DNA of 64,000 bases from the NCBI GenBank assembly GCA_030591685.1, contig JAUVAX010000007.1, positions 20,733 through 84,732 of the forward strand, read 5' to 3'. Position numbers and translations under genes: made by a program. The notes under the pieces are model-generated. The model was given only the letters and a program-made list of their open reading frames with translations. It made no database searches and was not told where the DNA came from. The DNA is from Pseudobdellovibrionaceae bacterium. Its GTDB lineage: Bacteria; Bdellovibrionota; Bdellovibrionia; Bdellovibrionales; UBA1609. This document shows positions 47,628-55,810 of this stretch, piece by piece (position 1 is the first letter of the stretch; every line of letters begins with the position of its first letter).

Positions 47628-49574
47628 ATGCCTGAAGTTATTATAATTTTACCTGATAATTCGAAAAAAACTTTTGATCATGAACCCACGATTTTAGAAG
47701 TGGCTTTAAGCATTGGCCCTGGCCTCGCTAAAGACACCATCGGGGGTCAAATAAACAATCACTCTGAAATAATAGATTTTAGAGTTAAATTACCAAATAA
47801 TACTCAGTTGAAAATTATCACCATGAAATCCCCCGAAGCGAACGAGGTGATTCGCCACTCGGCGGCTCATGTTATGGCTCAGGCGGTGCAAGAGTTATGG
47901 CCCGAAGTTAAAGTGACCATTGGCCCTGTGATTGAAAATGGTTTTTATTATGACTTTGACTCAAAAAAAACATTTCATGAAAACGACCTTGAAGTAATAC
48001 AAAAACGTATGAAGGACATTATAGGCCGTAAGCTCCCCATTGTTCGTGAAGATTGGTCAAAGGGGCAGGCCATTGAAACATTTAAGTCTATGGGCGAGCA
48101 TTTTAAAGTCGAAATTATCGAGGGTCTCGATACTGACGAAGTAGGGATTTATAAACAGGGCGAGTGGTTTGATTTATGCCGTGGCCCTCATGTGCAGCAC
48201 ACAGGTCAAATTAAGGCCATTCAACTACTAAGCGTTGCCGGTGCTTACTGGCGTGGTGATGAAACTAAAGAGCAGCTACAACGTATTTACGCCACAGCTT
48301 TTAGTGATAAAAAAGAGTTAAAGCAGCATTTACACAATTTAGAAGAAGCTAAAAAAAGAGATCACCGTAAGTTGGGCAAAGAGTTAGGTTTGTTTTTTAT
48401 AAACCCAATCTCCCCAGGGGCTCCATTTTTTGGCCCTAAAGGTACAGTGATCTACGATCAGCTGCAGAGGTACATTAAAGAAAAGTACAATGAATATGAT
48501 TATAGCGAGGTCATTACACCTCAAATATTTGATGTAGATTTATACAAACAATCTGGTCACTACGAAAACTACTCTGAAAACATGTACTTTACTAAAATCG
48601 AAGAGCGTGAGTTTAGCGTAAAGCCTATGAACTGCCCGGGGCACTGTGTGATGTTTGGGTCCGAGTTAAGGTCTTATCGCGACCTTCCGTACAGAATTGC
48701 AGACTTTGGTCGTCTCCATAGATGTGAGCGCAGCGGGACTATGCATGGGCTGACTCGTGTTAGAAGTTTTGCTCAAGATGATGCTCATATTTTTTGTTCT
48801 ATCGAACAGTTGCAACAAGAGATTCAAGCATTTATGAAGTTCTTAAATGAAGTTTATGAAACTTTGGGTATGACAAATTATAAAATTTTTCTCTCCACTC
48901 GACCTGAAAAACGAATGGGTGATGAGTCGGCTTGGGATAAATCTGAAGAGGCCTTAAAAAAGGCCTTAGAAATACTAGAGCTTGATTACACTATAAACCC
49001 AGGCGAGGGTGCTTTTTATGGCCCCAAGCTAGATATAATGTTTGTAGATGCGTTGAACAGGTCTTGGCAGCTAGGCACCTTGCAATGTGACTTTAACATG
49101 CCCGAGGCTTTTAAGTTAAAATATGTGGGCGAGGACAACTCAGATCACAGGCCTGTAATGCTACATAGGGCTATATTAGGCTCTTTTGAGCGTTTTATAG
49201 GTGTTTACCTTGAACATACGGCAGGGCACCTACCTTTTTGGATGTCTCCGGTGCAAATTAAAATTTTAAACGTCACTGACAACCAAAAGGCATATTGTGA
49301 AGAGTTGTGTTCAGACCTTAAAAGCCAAGGCTATCGTATTGAGTTTGATGACCGCAGTGAAAAGCTAGGGTATAAAATTAGAGAAGCACAGATTAAAAAA
49401 ACCCCATATATGTTGATTATCGGGGATAAAGAGGTTGAAAATAAAACCATCGCAGTCCGGCTCAGAAATGGCGAGACGAAGTATGGAGTGACCAAAGATG
49501 AGTTTTACCTTAGCATAAAAAATGAACAAGATTTACGTCAACTAACAAGCCAATGGCTAAATACAGAAAACTAA
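47628..49574 (+). CDS. thrS: Threonine--tRNA ligase
   Basis: ThrS charges tRNA-Thr. The 648-residue class II synthetase has a TGS domain (about 1-63), an editing domain (about 65-230, with HSAAHVMAQAVQ zinc-site histidines) and a catalytic core. The core has MNCPGHC at about 334-340 carrying a zinc-ligand cysteine and the motif 2 region with RSGTMHGLTRVR. An anticodon-binding domain follows near the C-terminus. No T-box is visible in its leader. It is followed after 16 bp by infC, the gene order common in many bacteria. Confidence 0.97.
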   Translation: MPEVIIILPDNSKKTFDHEPTILEVALSIGPGLAKDTIGGQINNHSEIIDFRVKLPNNTQLKIITMKSPEANEVIRHSAAHVMAQAVQELWPEVKVTIGPVIENGFYYDFDSKKTFHENDLEVIQKRMKDIIGRKLPIVREDWSKGQAIETFKSMGEHFKVEIIEGLDTDEVGIYKQGEWFDLCRGPHVQHTGQIKAIQLLSVAGAYWRGDETKEQLQRIYATAFSDKKELKQHLHNLEEAKKRDHRKLGKELGLFFINPISPGAPFFGPKGTVIYDQLQRYIKEKYNEYDYSEVITPQIFDVDLYKQSGHYENYSENMYFTKIEEREFSVKPMNCPGHCVMFGSELRSYRDLPYRIADFGRLHRCERSGTMHGLTRVRSFAQDDAHIFCSIEQLQQEIQAFMKFLNEVYETLGMTNYKIFLSTRPEKRMGDESAWDKSEEALKKALEILELDYTINPGEGAFYGPKLDIMFVDALNRSWQLGTLQCDFNMPEAFKLKYVGEDNSDHRPVMLHRAILGSFERFIGVYLEHTAGHLPFWMSPVQIKILNVTDNQKAYCEELCSDLKSQGYRIEFDDRSEKLGYKIREAQIKKTPYMLIIGDKEVENKTIAVRLRNGETKYGVTKDEFYLSIKNEQDLRQLTSQWLNTEN

Positions 49575-49590
49575 ACGAAGGAGTTTTGTT

Positions 49591-50310
49591 ATTAAAAGAA
49601 AAGGAAGCGGGGGTCGAAAGGCACCAAGTCGAGATGGTAAGTATAAGATTAACAAAAACATATCTGCTCCCGTTGTAAGATTGATTGATGAGGAGGGTAC
49701 AATGCTCGGTGAGATGACCGGCTCTGCAGCCCTTGAGTTAGCTCTGAATAAGGGGCTAGATTTAATAGAAATAGCTCCCACAGCCAAGCCGCCCACTTGT
49801 AAAATAATGGATTATGGCAAGTGGAAATACGAAAACAAAAAAAAGCTGGTTGCGGCAAGAAAAAAGCAAACTAAAATTGTTATTAAAGAAATTCAAATTA
49901 GACCAAGAACTGAGGACCATGATTTAAACACCAAACTGACCCATGCCAGAAAGTTTTTAATAGAGGGTGACAAGGTTAAAGTGAATTTAAGGTTTCATGG
50001 TCGTGAAATGGCTCACCAAGAGTTAGGGTTAGTGCTTTTACAAAGGGTCACTAAAATTTTGGAGGAGATCTCAATAGTCGAGTCCCCGCCAAAAAAAGAG
50101 GGGCGTCAGATGTTTATTCTCTTAGCTCCAGACCCAGTTAAAATCAAAGTTTACCTTAAAAAAGTAAAATCAGAGAACAAGGCCCTTGAGGCTGAGGCGG
50201 CTGCTGATATGCCTATCGCACCCAGTGAAGACAAAGTGCCCTCTGAAGAACCAAAAGAGGCTACAAACCAAGAGCAGCCAAAAGAGGCCACAAGCCAAGA
50301 ACAGGCTTAG
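49591..50310 (+). CDS. infC: Translation initiation factor IF-3, with ATT start codon
   Basis: IF-3 proofreads start codons and keeps 30S subunits free. The frame with conserved IF-3 N-terminal sequence (NKNISAPVVRLIDEEG) extends upstream to ATT at 49591, which has a GAAGGAG ribosome-binding site with a 7-base spacer. No ATG or GTG fits. AUU is the start codon used by infC in E. coli and others, where IF-3 represses its own translation through discrimination against it. From this codon the protein is 239 residues, longer than the usual about 180. The extra C-terminus (about residues 190-239) is acidic and repetitive, with a duplicated PKEAT-QEQ unit. Confidence 0.95.
   Translation: MKRKGSGGRKAPSRDGKYKINKNISAPVVRLIDEEGTMLGEMTGSAALELALNKGLDLIEIAPTAKPPTCKIMDYGKWKYENKKKLVAARKKQTKIVIKEIQIRPRTEDHDLNTKLTHARKFLIEGDKVKVNLRFHGREMAHQELGLVLLQRVTKILEEISIVESPPKKEGRQMFILLAPDPVKIKVYLKKVKSENKALEAEAAADMPIAPSEDKVPSEEPKEATNQEQPKEATSQEQA
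50251..50304 (+). repeat. Two-copy 27-bp tandem repeat in the infC tail
   Basis: Bases 50251-50277 and 50278-50304 are near-identical 27-bp units encoding PKEATNQEQ and PKEATSQEQ. They lie in the extra acidic C-terminal tail of IF-3. The unit differs at only three or so bases, indicating recent duplication, and both copies are in frame. Confidence 0.85.
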
Positions 50311-50341
50311 CTGAGTACATAAAATTAAAAAATATTTATTA

Positions 50342-50370
50342 AAAAGGGTCCTTTATGGGCCCTTTTGTTT
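50342..50370 (+). terminator. Rho-independent terminator after infC
   Basis: AAAAGGGTCC (50342-50351) pairs with GGGCCCTTTT (50357-50366), including one G-U pair, with a 5-base loop and a T-rich run. It separates infC from rpmI-rplT, which therefore need their own promoter or partial read-through. Confidence 0.8.
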
Positions 50371-50512
50371 ATTGAGCCCCTGTTAATTAAGAAATTACCC
50401 GGGGCGTTATGTTTAAGGCGCCCCGTGTAAGTCCCTAAATTGACGCTCTAATTAGTGATCAATGAGTTCGTATAAGCGGTCTAAGTTAATGTTTATATTC
50501 AATTTAAAAGGC

Positions 50513-50541
50513 TTGTCAAAGCCCCAGTGACGCGGTAAATA
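50513..50541 (+). promoter_or_regulatory. Candidate sigma-70-type promoter for rpmI-rplT
   Basis: TTGTCA at 50513-50518 (5 of 6 of the -35 consensus) and TAAATA at 50536-50541 (weak -10) are spaced by 17 bp. Transcription would start near 50548, giving a leader of about 70 bases. It lies after the infC terminator, where a promoter is expected. Confidence 0.4.
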
Positions 50542-50618
50542 TTTTGTTCAAGCAAGTCGCTGATTAAGGCTAAAGAAGTGTATTTTTTAAAATACCGCCT
50601 CTTCAGAAGGGAAGAAAA

Positions 50619-50810
50619 ATGAAGCAAAAAACTCACAGTGGTGCTAAAAAGCGCTTTCGTGCAAAACCTAGTGGAAAAATCAAACGTAAAAAACAAGGCA
50701 TGAGACATATACTTTCGCCGCATTCATCTAAGTTAAAGCGCCATTTAGGTCAATTAACTTATGTTGAGAGTGCAAATATGTATCAGGTTAAAAGGTATTT
50801 AGTTCTTTAG
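50619..50810 (+). CDS. rpmI: 50S ribosomal protein L35
   Basis: A 63-residue, highly basic protein of the large subunit. It has the L35 pattern: MKQKTHSGAKKRF at the start, KPSGKIKRKK and a lysine-rich RHIL segment. The ribosome-binding site is GAAGGGAAG, and rplT follows after 12 bp. In other bacteria the operon is regulated by L20 binding the leader. Confidence 0.97.
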   Translation: MKQKTHSGAKKRFRAKPSGKIKRKKQGMRHILSPHSSKLKRHLGQLTYVESANMYQVKRYLVL

Positions 50811-50822
50811 AGGAGATTTTTC

Positions 50823-51170
50823 ATGCGAGTAAAAAGAGGTTTTAAGGCGCGACGTCGTCGAAATAAAGTTTTAGATAGAGCAAAAGGGGCTAGAGGTTCA
50901 AACTCTCGCTGTTACTCTGTTGCTGTTGAAAAAAATGATAGAGCATTAGCTTATGCATATCGTGATCGTAAAGTTAAAAAACGAGAGTTTAGAAAATTAT
51001 GGACGATCAGAATCAACGCAGCGGCTCGTCAGTGTGGGACTACATACTCACGCTTAATGGGTGCAATAAATAAGTCGGCTTTTGAGTGTGATCGTAAGAT
51101 CTTAGCTGACTTAGCGGTTCATGATATTAATGGGTTTAAAGCTATTGTAAGTAAAGTACTACCTGCTTAA
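50823..51170 (+). CDS. rplT: 50S ribosomal protein L20
   Basis: The 115-residue basic protein is an early 50S assembly factor and an autogenous repressor of its operon in studied bacteria. It has the L20 start [30 protein letters not shown] arrangement, followed by the [17 protein letters not shown] helix and the [10 protein letters not shown] segment. The ribosome-binding site is AGAGGAG. A strong terminator follows 33 bp after its stop. Confidence 0.97.
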   Translation: MRVKRGFKARRRRNKVLDRAKGARGSNSRCYSVAVEKNDRALAYAYRDRKVKKREFRKLWTIRINAAARQCGTTYSRLMGAINKSAFECDRKILADLAVHDINGFKAIVSKVLPA

Positions 51171-51203
51171 TTATAAGTGGTTATGTATTTAAGGTGATCG
51201 ACT

Positions 51204-51236
51204 AAGCCCAGTAAATACATTACTGGGCTTATTTGC
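51204..51236 (+). terminator. Rho-independent terminator after rplT
   Basis: A perfect 11-bp stem AAGCCCAGTAA (51204-51214) and TTACTGGGCTT (51220-51230) with a 5-base loop. The following bases ATTTG form only a weak U-tract, so termination may be partial. It sits 20 bp before the fni start, so fni must rely on read-through or a promoter overlapping it. Confidence 0.7.
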
Positions 51237-51250
51237 ATTTGAGAGAGTTT

Positions 51251-52306
51251 ATGGACTTTGAAAAGGCTTCATTTGGCGTTACTGAGACAAATGAAACGTT
51301 TGAAAATCGAAAAAAAGATCATATCCGTTTAAGTCTAAACCCTGAAAACGAAGCCGTTGGCTTTGCGGGTTTTAACGAGGTTGAGCTTATACATGACTCT
51401 CTCCCTGAGATAGACTTTTCTGAAGTAGACCTTTCACAAAATATTTTTAATCTTAAACACGACACACCGTTTTTGATAAGTTCAATGACAGCCGGTCATG
51501 TGGACAGTGTTGATTTAAATATTAGGCTGGCCAAGGCTTGTGAGAAAAACAAATGGCTCATGGGTGTAGGCTCACAAAGAAAAGAGCTTTTTTGTGACAA
51601 AGCCGCCAGTGAGTGGGACCGAGTTTTAAAACAAGCTAAAGATGTAAAGCTCATTGGCAACATAGGCCTTTCTCAACTTATAAAAACCCCTAAAGAGCAA
51701 ATTAAAAACCTTATAGAGGCCCTTCACGGAGTTGCACTATTTGTTCATACAAACCCCCTGCAAGAGTGTTTGCAGTCAGAGGGCACACCTTTTTTTAAAG
51801 GTGGCTTAGAGGCTTTAAAAAATATATCAGATTATTTAACTGTACCGGTTATACTTAAAGAGACCGGCTGTGGGTTTTCGTCACCGTGTTTTAAAAAAAT
51901 AAATGGTTTAGGCTTGTATGCCGTAGATGTGGCCGGTTTTGGTGGCACGCACTGGGGGCGTATCGAAGGAGCCAGGGGTCATAAAGAGTCTTTACAGAAC
52001 AGAGCTTCTATTAATTTTTCAAACTGGGGTATTAGTACAGTTAAAAGTTTACTCAATGCTAAGGCTCAAAAACTTGATTATTCAATTTGGGCCTCAGGAG
52101 GGGTAAGAACTGGAGTGCATGCCGCTCAGTTATTAGCCTTGGGTGCTGAGGTGGTTGGTTTGGCAAAGCCCATGCTTGTGGCGGCGCTAAAAAGTGAAGA
52201 TTGCTTGGATATAGCAATGAAAACTGTTGAGTATGAGTTGAAAGTAGCCATGTTTTGCACCGGCTCTAAAACAATAGGTGATTTGCGCTCAAAGGTGGTC
52301 TTATGA
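51251..52306 (+). CDS. fni: Type 2 isopentenyl-diphosphate delta-isomerase (FMN-dependent)
   Basis: Fni interconverts IPP and DMAPP using reduced FMN. The ATG at 51251 has GAGAGAG just upstream and gives 351 residues. A TTG at 51233 would add six. Characteristic parts are the NRKKDHIRLSLN N-terminal segment, FLISSMTAGH with the FMN-binding strand, MGVGSQR, and the GGTHWGRIEG loop. It is the first gene of the mevalonate cluster, overlapping mvaA by 4 bp. It provides both C5 building blocks. Confidence 0.95.
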   Translation: MDFEKASFGVTETNETFENRKKDHIRLSLNPENEAVGFAGFNEVELIHDSLPEIDFSEVDLSQNIFNLKHDTPFLISSMTAGHVDSVDLNIRLAKACEKNKWLMGVGSQRKELFCDKAASEWDRVLKQAKDVKLIGNIGLSQLIKTPKEQIKNLIEALHGVALFVHTNPLQECLQSEGTPFFKGGLEALKNISDYLTVPVILKETGCGFSSPCFKKINGLGLYAVDVAGFGGTHWGRIEGARGHKESLQNRASINFSNWGISTVKSLLNAKAQKLDYSIWASGGVRTGVHAAQLLALGAEVVGLAKPMLVAALKSEDCLDIAMKTVEYELKVAMFCTGSKTIGDLRSKVVL

Positions 52307-53664
52307 GTGAACGTTCTCAAGACCAAATAATAAAAGAGCTATTTAGTGGGTTTTCAAAACTAACTCGTAATGAGCGTTTTGATCGTTTGATGAAGATGGG
52401 TGTTATAACACCGGACGATGTTAAGGTGTTAAAATCGCAAACAAAGCCCGAGGTAGCGTTGTCTGAAAAGTTTATTGAAAACGTAATTGGATATTACCAA
52501 ATGCCCCTTGGTGTTGCCGCGAATTTTGTAATTAACAAAAAATCATATGCCATACCCATGGCCGTTGAAGAGACCTCTATCATTGCGGCTGCGAGCAAAA
52601 CAGCTAAGTGGATTAGAGATAATGGGGAGATCACCACCGGTAGTATTGGGGATGTTATTATTGGGCAAATTCAAATTGCAAAGGTGAGTGACTTTGAAAC
52701 GTTTAAATCAAAAATTTTAGAAAACAAACAAGGCCTTATTGACCGAGCCAACAGTGAGCCCGCGGCTAATTTAGTTAAACGCGGTGGTGGGGTACGAGAC
52801 ATAGAGGTGCGTAAGATTCGTCGCCCAGATGAGTACGAAATGGCTGTCGTACATGTATACATGGACCCATGTGAGGCTATGGGGGCCAATTTAGTAAATC
52901 AAGTTGTTGAGTTTTTAAAACCATTTATTGAGCTGTGCACTGGTGAAACAGTGACGATGTGTATTTTATCAAACCTCGTTGACTCAAAAATTACAATAGC
53001 AAAGGTCACAGTAAGAGGGGTTGAGAGCGCTTTAGTAGACAAAATAGTCGAAGCCTCAATTTTTGCCGAAGAAGACCCCTATAGAGCCGCTACAAATAAC
53101 AAGGGTGTTCTCAATGGCATTGACCCCATTTTAATTGCTACGGGTAATGATTGGCGCGCAGTGGAGGCCGGAGTACACTCTTACGCCGCAAGAGATGGCC
53201 AGTACCGCTCAGTGACCAAGTGGCGTCAAGTAAATGGTGATTTAGTTGGTATATTCGAAGCGCCCATTATGGTGGGGGTTGTTGGGGGTGTAACAAAACT
53301 TCATCCCTTATCGCAACTGTCTTTACGCATGTTAGGGGTAGAAACCTCAAGCGAGCTTGCCGGCATATGTGCAGCTGCCGGTTTAGTGCAAAATCTTGGG
53401 GCCATTAAAGCTTTAACTACGGTTGGCATTATAGAAGGGCATATGAGGCTACATATACAAAACTTATCTATTGGTGCTGGGGCTAGTGAGTTAGAAATGC
53501 CTTTGATGCAAAAAAAATTAGAAGAAATTTTATCTCTAAAAAGTAGAATCACCCTTTCAAATGCCAAAGAAATTTTAAGTGACTTAAGGCGCCAGGCTAA
53601 ACAAAAGTTATCTTCCACATTAAAACAAAAAAAAGAAGAGGGTGTAGAGCAAAATGGGGTTTAA
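52303..53664 (+). CDS. mvaA: Hydroxymethylglutaryl-CoA reductase, class II
   Basis: The 453-residue enzyme interconverts HMG-CoA and mevalonate. In this pathway context it acts in the biosynthetic direction although it is of the class II type. It shows ENVIGYYQMPLG, the VEETSIIAAASKTAKW substrate segment, DPCEAMGANLVN of the nucleotide-binding domain, and GNDWRAVEAGVHSYAARDGQY. It overlaps fni by 4 bp and the downstream kinase by 11 bp. HMG-CoA synthase is not in the window. Confidence 0.95.
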   Translation: MSERSQDQIIKELFSGFSKLTRNERFDRLMKMGVITPDDVKVLKSQTKPEVALSEKFIENVIGYYQMPLGVAANFVINKKSYAIPMAVEETSIIAAASKTAKWIRDNGEITTGSIGDVIIGQIQIAKVSDFETFKSKILENKQGLIDRANSEPAANLVKRGGGVRDIEVRKIRRPDEYEMAVVHVYMDPCEAMGANLVNQVVEFLKPFIELCTGETVTMCILSNLVDSKITIAKVTVRGVESALVDKIVEASIFAEEDPYRAATNNKGVLNGIDPILIATGNDWRAVEAGVHSYAARDGQYRSVTKWRQVNGDLVGIFEAPIMVGVVGGVTKLHPLSQLSLRMLGVETSSELAGICAAAGLVQNLGAIKALTTVGIIEGHMRLHIQNLSIGAGASELEMPLMQKKLEEILSLKSRITLSNAKEILSDLRRQAKQKLSSTLKQKKEEGVEQNGV

Positions 53665-54619
53665 ACTTTCAGCGCCCAGCAAGACTTTTATTTTAGGCGA
53701 GTACTTAGCCCTACTTGGTGGTCCAGCTCTTGTTGCGGCTACAGGTCAAAGGTTTGAGCTTGTTGTAAATTTACAAGGTCACCCGGGGCTAGAGGGCATA
53801 CATCCTGAGAGCCCTGCGGGGCGTGTATATGTAGACAACCCCAGCTGTTTTGAAGGTGTACATGTTGAGTTTGTCGACCCCTACTTAGGAGCCGGGGGGC
53901 TTGGAGCCTCTAGCGCACAGTTTGTATTAATGCTATTTTTAAAATCTTTATTAACCAAGGACTTAAAGTCGGTGAATGAAAGTTTATCAGCTCACCAGGT
54001 GTGGCTCGATTACCGACAGATGTTTTCAACAACCGACACCTGGTTGCCTAGTGGTGCTGATGTTGTCGCGCAACTTATTGGCGGGATCAGTTGGTTTCAG
54101 TGGAAGCCCTTTAAGATCGAAAAGCTCACTTGGAGCTTTGAGGGGTTAAGTTTTTTAGTTTTTAAAACTCCACACAAAGTCTCAACCCATGAGCATTTAT
54201 CTCAGTTAAAAGAGTTAAACCCTGAAAAATTGCAAAGTATAGTGCTAAGTACGATTGAAGCCTTAAAAAACGAGGACTCGCTTAAATTTATAAAGGGTTT
54301 GCGGCAGTTTGATGTAGCCTTAAGAGAGCAAAATTTAATCTGTAATGAAACCATTGAGCTGTTGAACGATTTTAAAATGTCTGAGTCTGTATTAGCAGCT
54401 AAAGGCTGTGGTGCCTTAGGAGCTGATACTATATTTGTTGTTTGTGAAAACAAAGACATTGAGGGGCTAAAATCTTTAGCTAAAGTTGTTGGGCTCACTT
54501 ATGTAGCGTCGAACAAAAATATAAGCCCAGGTATTCAAATGGAATACACATATGATTTTAAAAAACGTTTAGCATTTAAAAGTAACGAGAAGCCCTCTTC
54601 AACTGAGGCCACTTTATGA
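53654..54619 (+). CDS. GHMP kinase, probable phosphomevalonate kinase
   Basis: The 321-residue GHMP-family kinase has an N-terminal SAPSKTFILGEYLALLGG, where GEY (15-17) is typical of phosphomevalonate kinases rather than the GEH of mevalonate kinases. The ATP loop is GAGGLGASSAQF (79-90). The catalytic aspartate is in PSGADVVAQ (about residue 136). With mvk and mvaD in the same cluster, phosphomevalonate kinase is the missing step, so context supports the call. It overlaps mvaA by 11 bp and mvaD by 4 bp. Confidence 0.85.
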   Translation: MGFKLSAPSKTFILGEYLALLGGPALVAATGQRFELVVNLQGHPGLEGIHPESPAGRVYVDNPSCFEGVHVEFVDPYLGAGGLGASSAQFVLMLFLKSLLTKDLKSVNESLSAHQVWLDYRQMFSTTDTWLPSGADVVAQLIGGISWFQWKPFKIEKLTWSFEGLSFLVFKTPHKVSTHEHLSQLKELNPEKLQSIVLSTIEALKNEDSLKFIKGLRQFDVALREQNLICNETIELLNDFKMSESVLAAKGCGALGADTIFVVCENKDIEGLKSLAKVVGLTYVASNKNISPGIQMEYTYDFKKRLAFKSNEKPSSTEATL

Positions 54620-55545
54620 AAAGTTTTGAAGCCTCAATGCCTTCGAACATTGCCTTAATTAAGTATATGGGCAAAACAGACTCTGAGGTGAATTTACCGA
54701 CAAACCCATCGCTTTCGTACACGTTAAATCATTTGAAAACTCAAGTTCGCCTCAGTTTAAGTGACTTACCTAATGACACTTGGGAGCCTTTAAATGAAGG
54801 GGCTTTTGTAGCGCCGAAGCTATCTAAATTTGGTGTGGATAGGTTTTTAAAGCACTTTCGTTTTTTAAAAGCTCAATTGGGTTTGAGTCAAAATTTTATC
54901 ATTCAATCCGGCAGCAACTTTCCTTCAGATTGTGGGTTAGCGAGTTCGGCCTCAAGTTTTGCAGCTCTTACGATGGCCACGTTTAACGCCGCTAAAGAAA
55001 TATCGGGTTCTGATTTAAATTTAAAGAGCTTAGCCATGCTAAGTCGTCAAGGTTCGGGCTCTAGTTGTAGGAGCTTTTTTTCTCCCTGGTGTGAGTGGGA
55101 GGGGGAGCGTGTTGAGCTGGTTGATTTAAGTCTTGAGACCTTGCCCCACAATGTGGTTATTGTTGAGGCCGAGAAAAAAAAGATCAGCTCTAGCGAAGCC
55201 CATAGGCGTGTACCTTCAAGTCTATTATTTAGGGGCCGTGTTGAGAGGGCCACACAGAGGTGTGAGTTGTTAAAGTCAGCACTTATAGACAAAGACTACT
55301 CAAAGGCTTTTGAACTGTGTTGGGCTGAATTTTGGGACATGCATGCATTGTTTGAAACGAGCTCTCCAGGTTTTGGTTATATGACAGATAAAAGCTTAAA
55401 GGTTATTAATTTGGCAAGGGACTACTGGGATAGCCACGGTGAAGGGCCCATTGTAACCATGGATGCGGGGGCTAATGTTCATCTGCTAAATTCTCCCCAG
55501 GGATTTATCAAAAGCCCAGGGCTCTCTGAGTTTACAATTATTTAG
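54616..55545 (+). CDS. mvaD: Diphosphomevalonate decarboxylase
   Basis: MvaD makes IPP from mevalonate diphosphate with ATP and loss of CO2. The 309-residue GHMP-family protein has PSNIALIKYMGK near the N-terminus (the KYWGK motif with Met for Trp), PTNPSLSYTL, and the ATP loop GLASSASSFAAL. The GSGSSCRS segment and the MDAGANVHLL motif carry the catalytic Asp and anchor. It overlaps the kinase gene by 4 bp. A 265-bp gap follows before mvk. Confidence 0.94.
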   Translation: MKSFEASMPSNIALIKYMGKTDSEVNLPTNPSLSYTLNHLKTQVRLSLSDLPNDTWEPLNEGAFVAPKLSKFGVDRFLKHFRFLKAQLGLSQNFIIQSGSNFPSDCGLASSASSFAALTMATFNAAKEISGSDLNLKSLAMLSRQGSGSSCRSFFSPWCEWEGERVELVDLSLETLPHNVVIVEAEKKKISSSEAHRRVPSSLLFRGRVERATQRCELLKSALIDKDYSKAFELCWAEFWDMHALFETSSPGFGYMTDKSLKVINLARDYWDSHGEGPIVTMDAGANVHLLNSPQGFIKSPGLSEFTII

Positions 55546-55697
55546 TTGGGCCAGGCGTCAGGGCAAGACAAATGACAGCCCTTATTAAACAATACATTTT
55601 TATTAAACCTGAACTCTAAGAGCGAGTGCCCGGCAAGGCCTTTGGCAACAATAAACATTAGTGATAACATATAGTTACAAGGATCCCCTCAGGTGAT

Positions 55698-55714
55698 CTA
55701 GAGCCTGGCTCTAG
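55698..55714. promoter_or_regulatory. Palindrome in the mvaD-mvk gap
   Basis: CTAGAGCC-T-GGCTCTAG is a near-perfect palindrome with 8-bp arms. It sits about 100 bp before mvk and could be a protein-binding site. The rest of the 265-bp gap holds no gene that I can support. Confidence 0.3.
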
Positions 55715-55810
55715 AGTGTCTATTCAAGGCAGCGCATAAAAGTGATTTTAGTTAATTATCCCTAAACTTTGCGGTAAAAGGGTAAGGTTATTTTTTAGGA
55801 GCTTTATACT

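Larger units (their letters stand above)
50311..50618. other. Intergenic region between infC and rpmI (308 bp)
   Basis: No gene is present. The region holds the infC terminator (50342-50370), a further stem GGGGCG/CGCCCC (50401-50406 and 50419-50424) with a 12-base loop, a candidate promoter (50513-50541) and an AT-rich hairpin GTATTTT-TT-AAAATAC (50580-50595) just upstream of rpmI. L20 represses rpmI-rplT through mRNA structure in other bacteria, so these stems are candidates for such a site. Confidence 0.5.
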
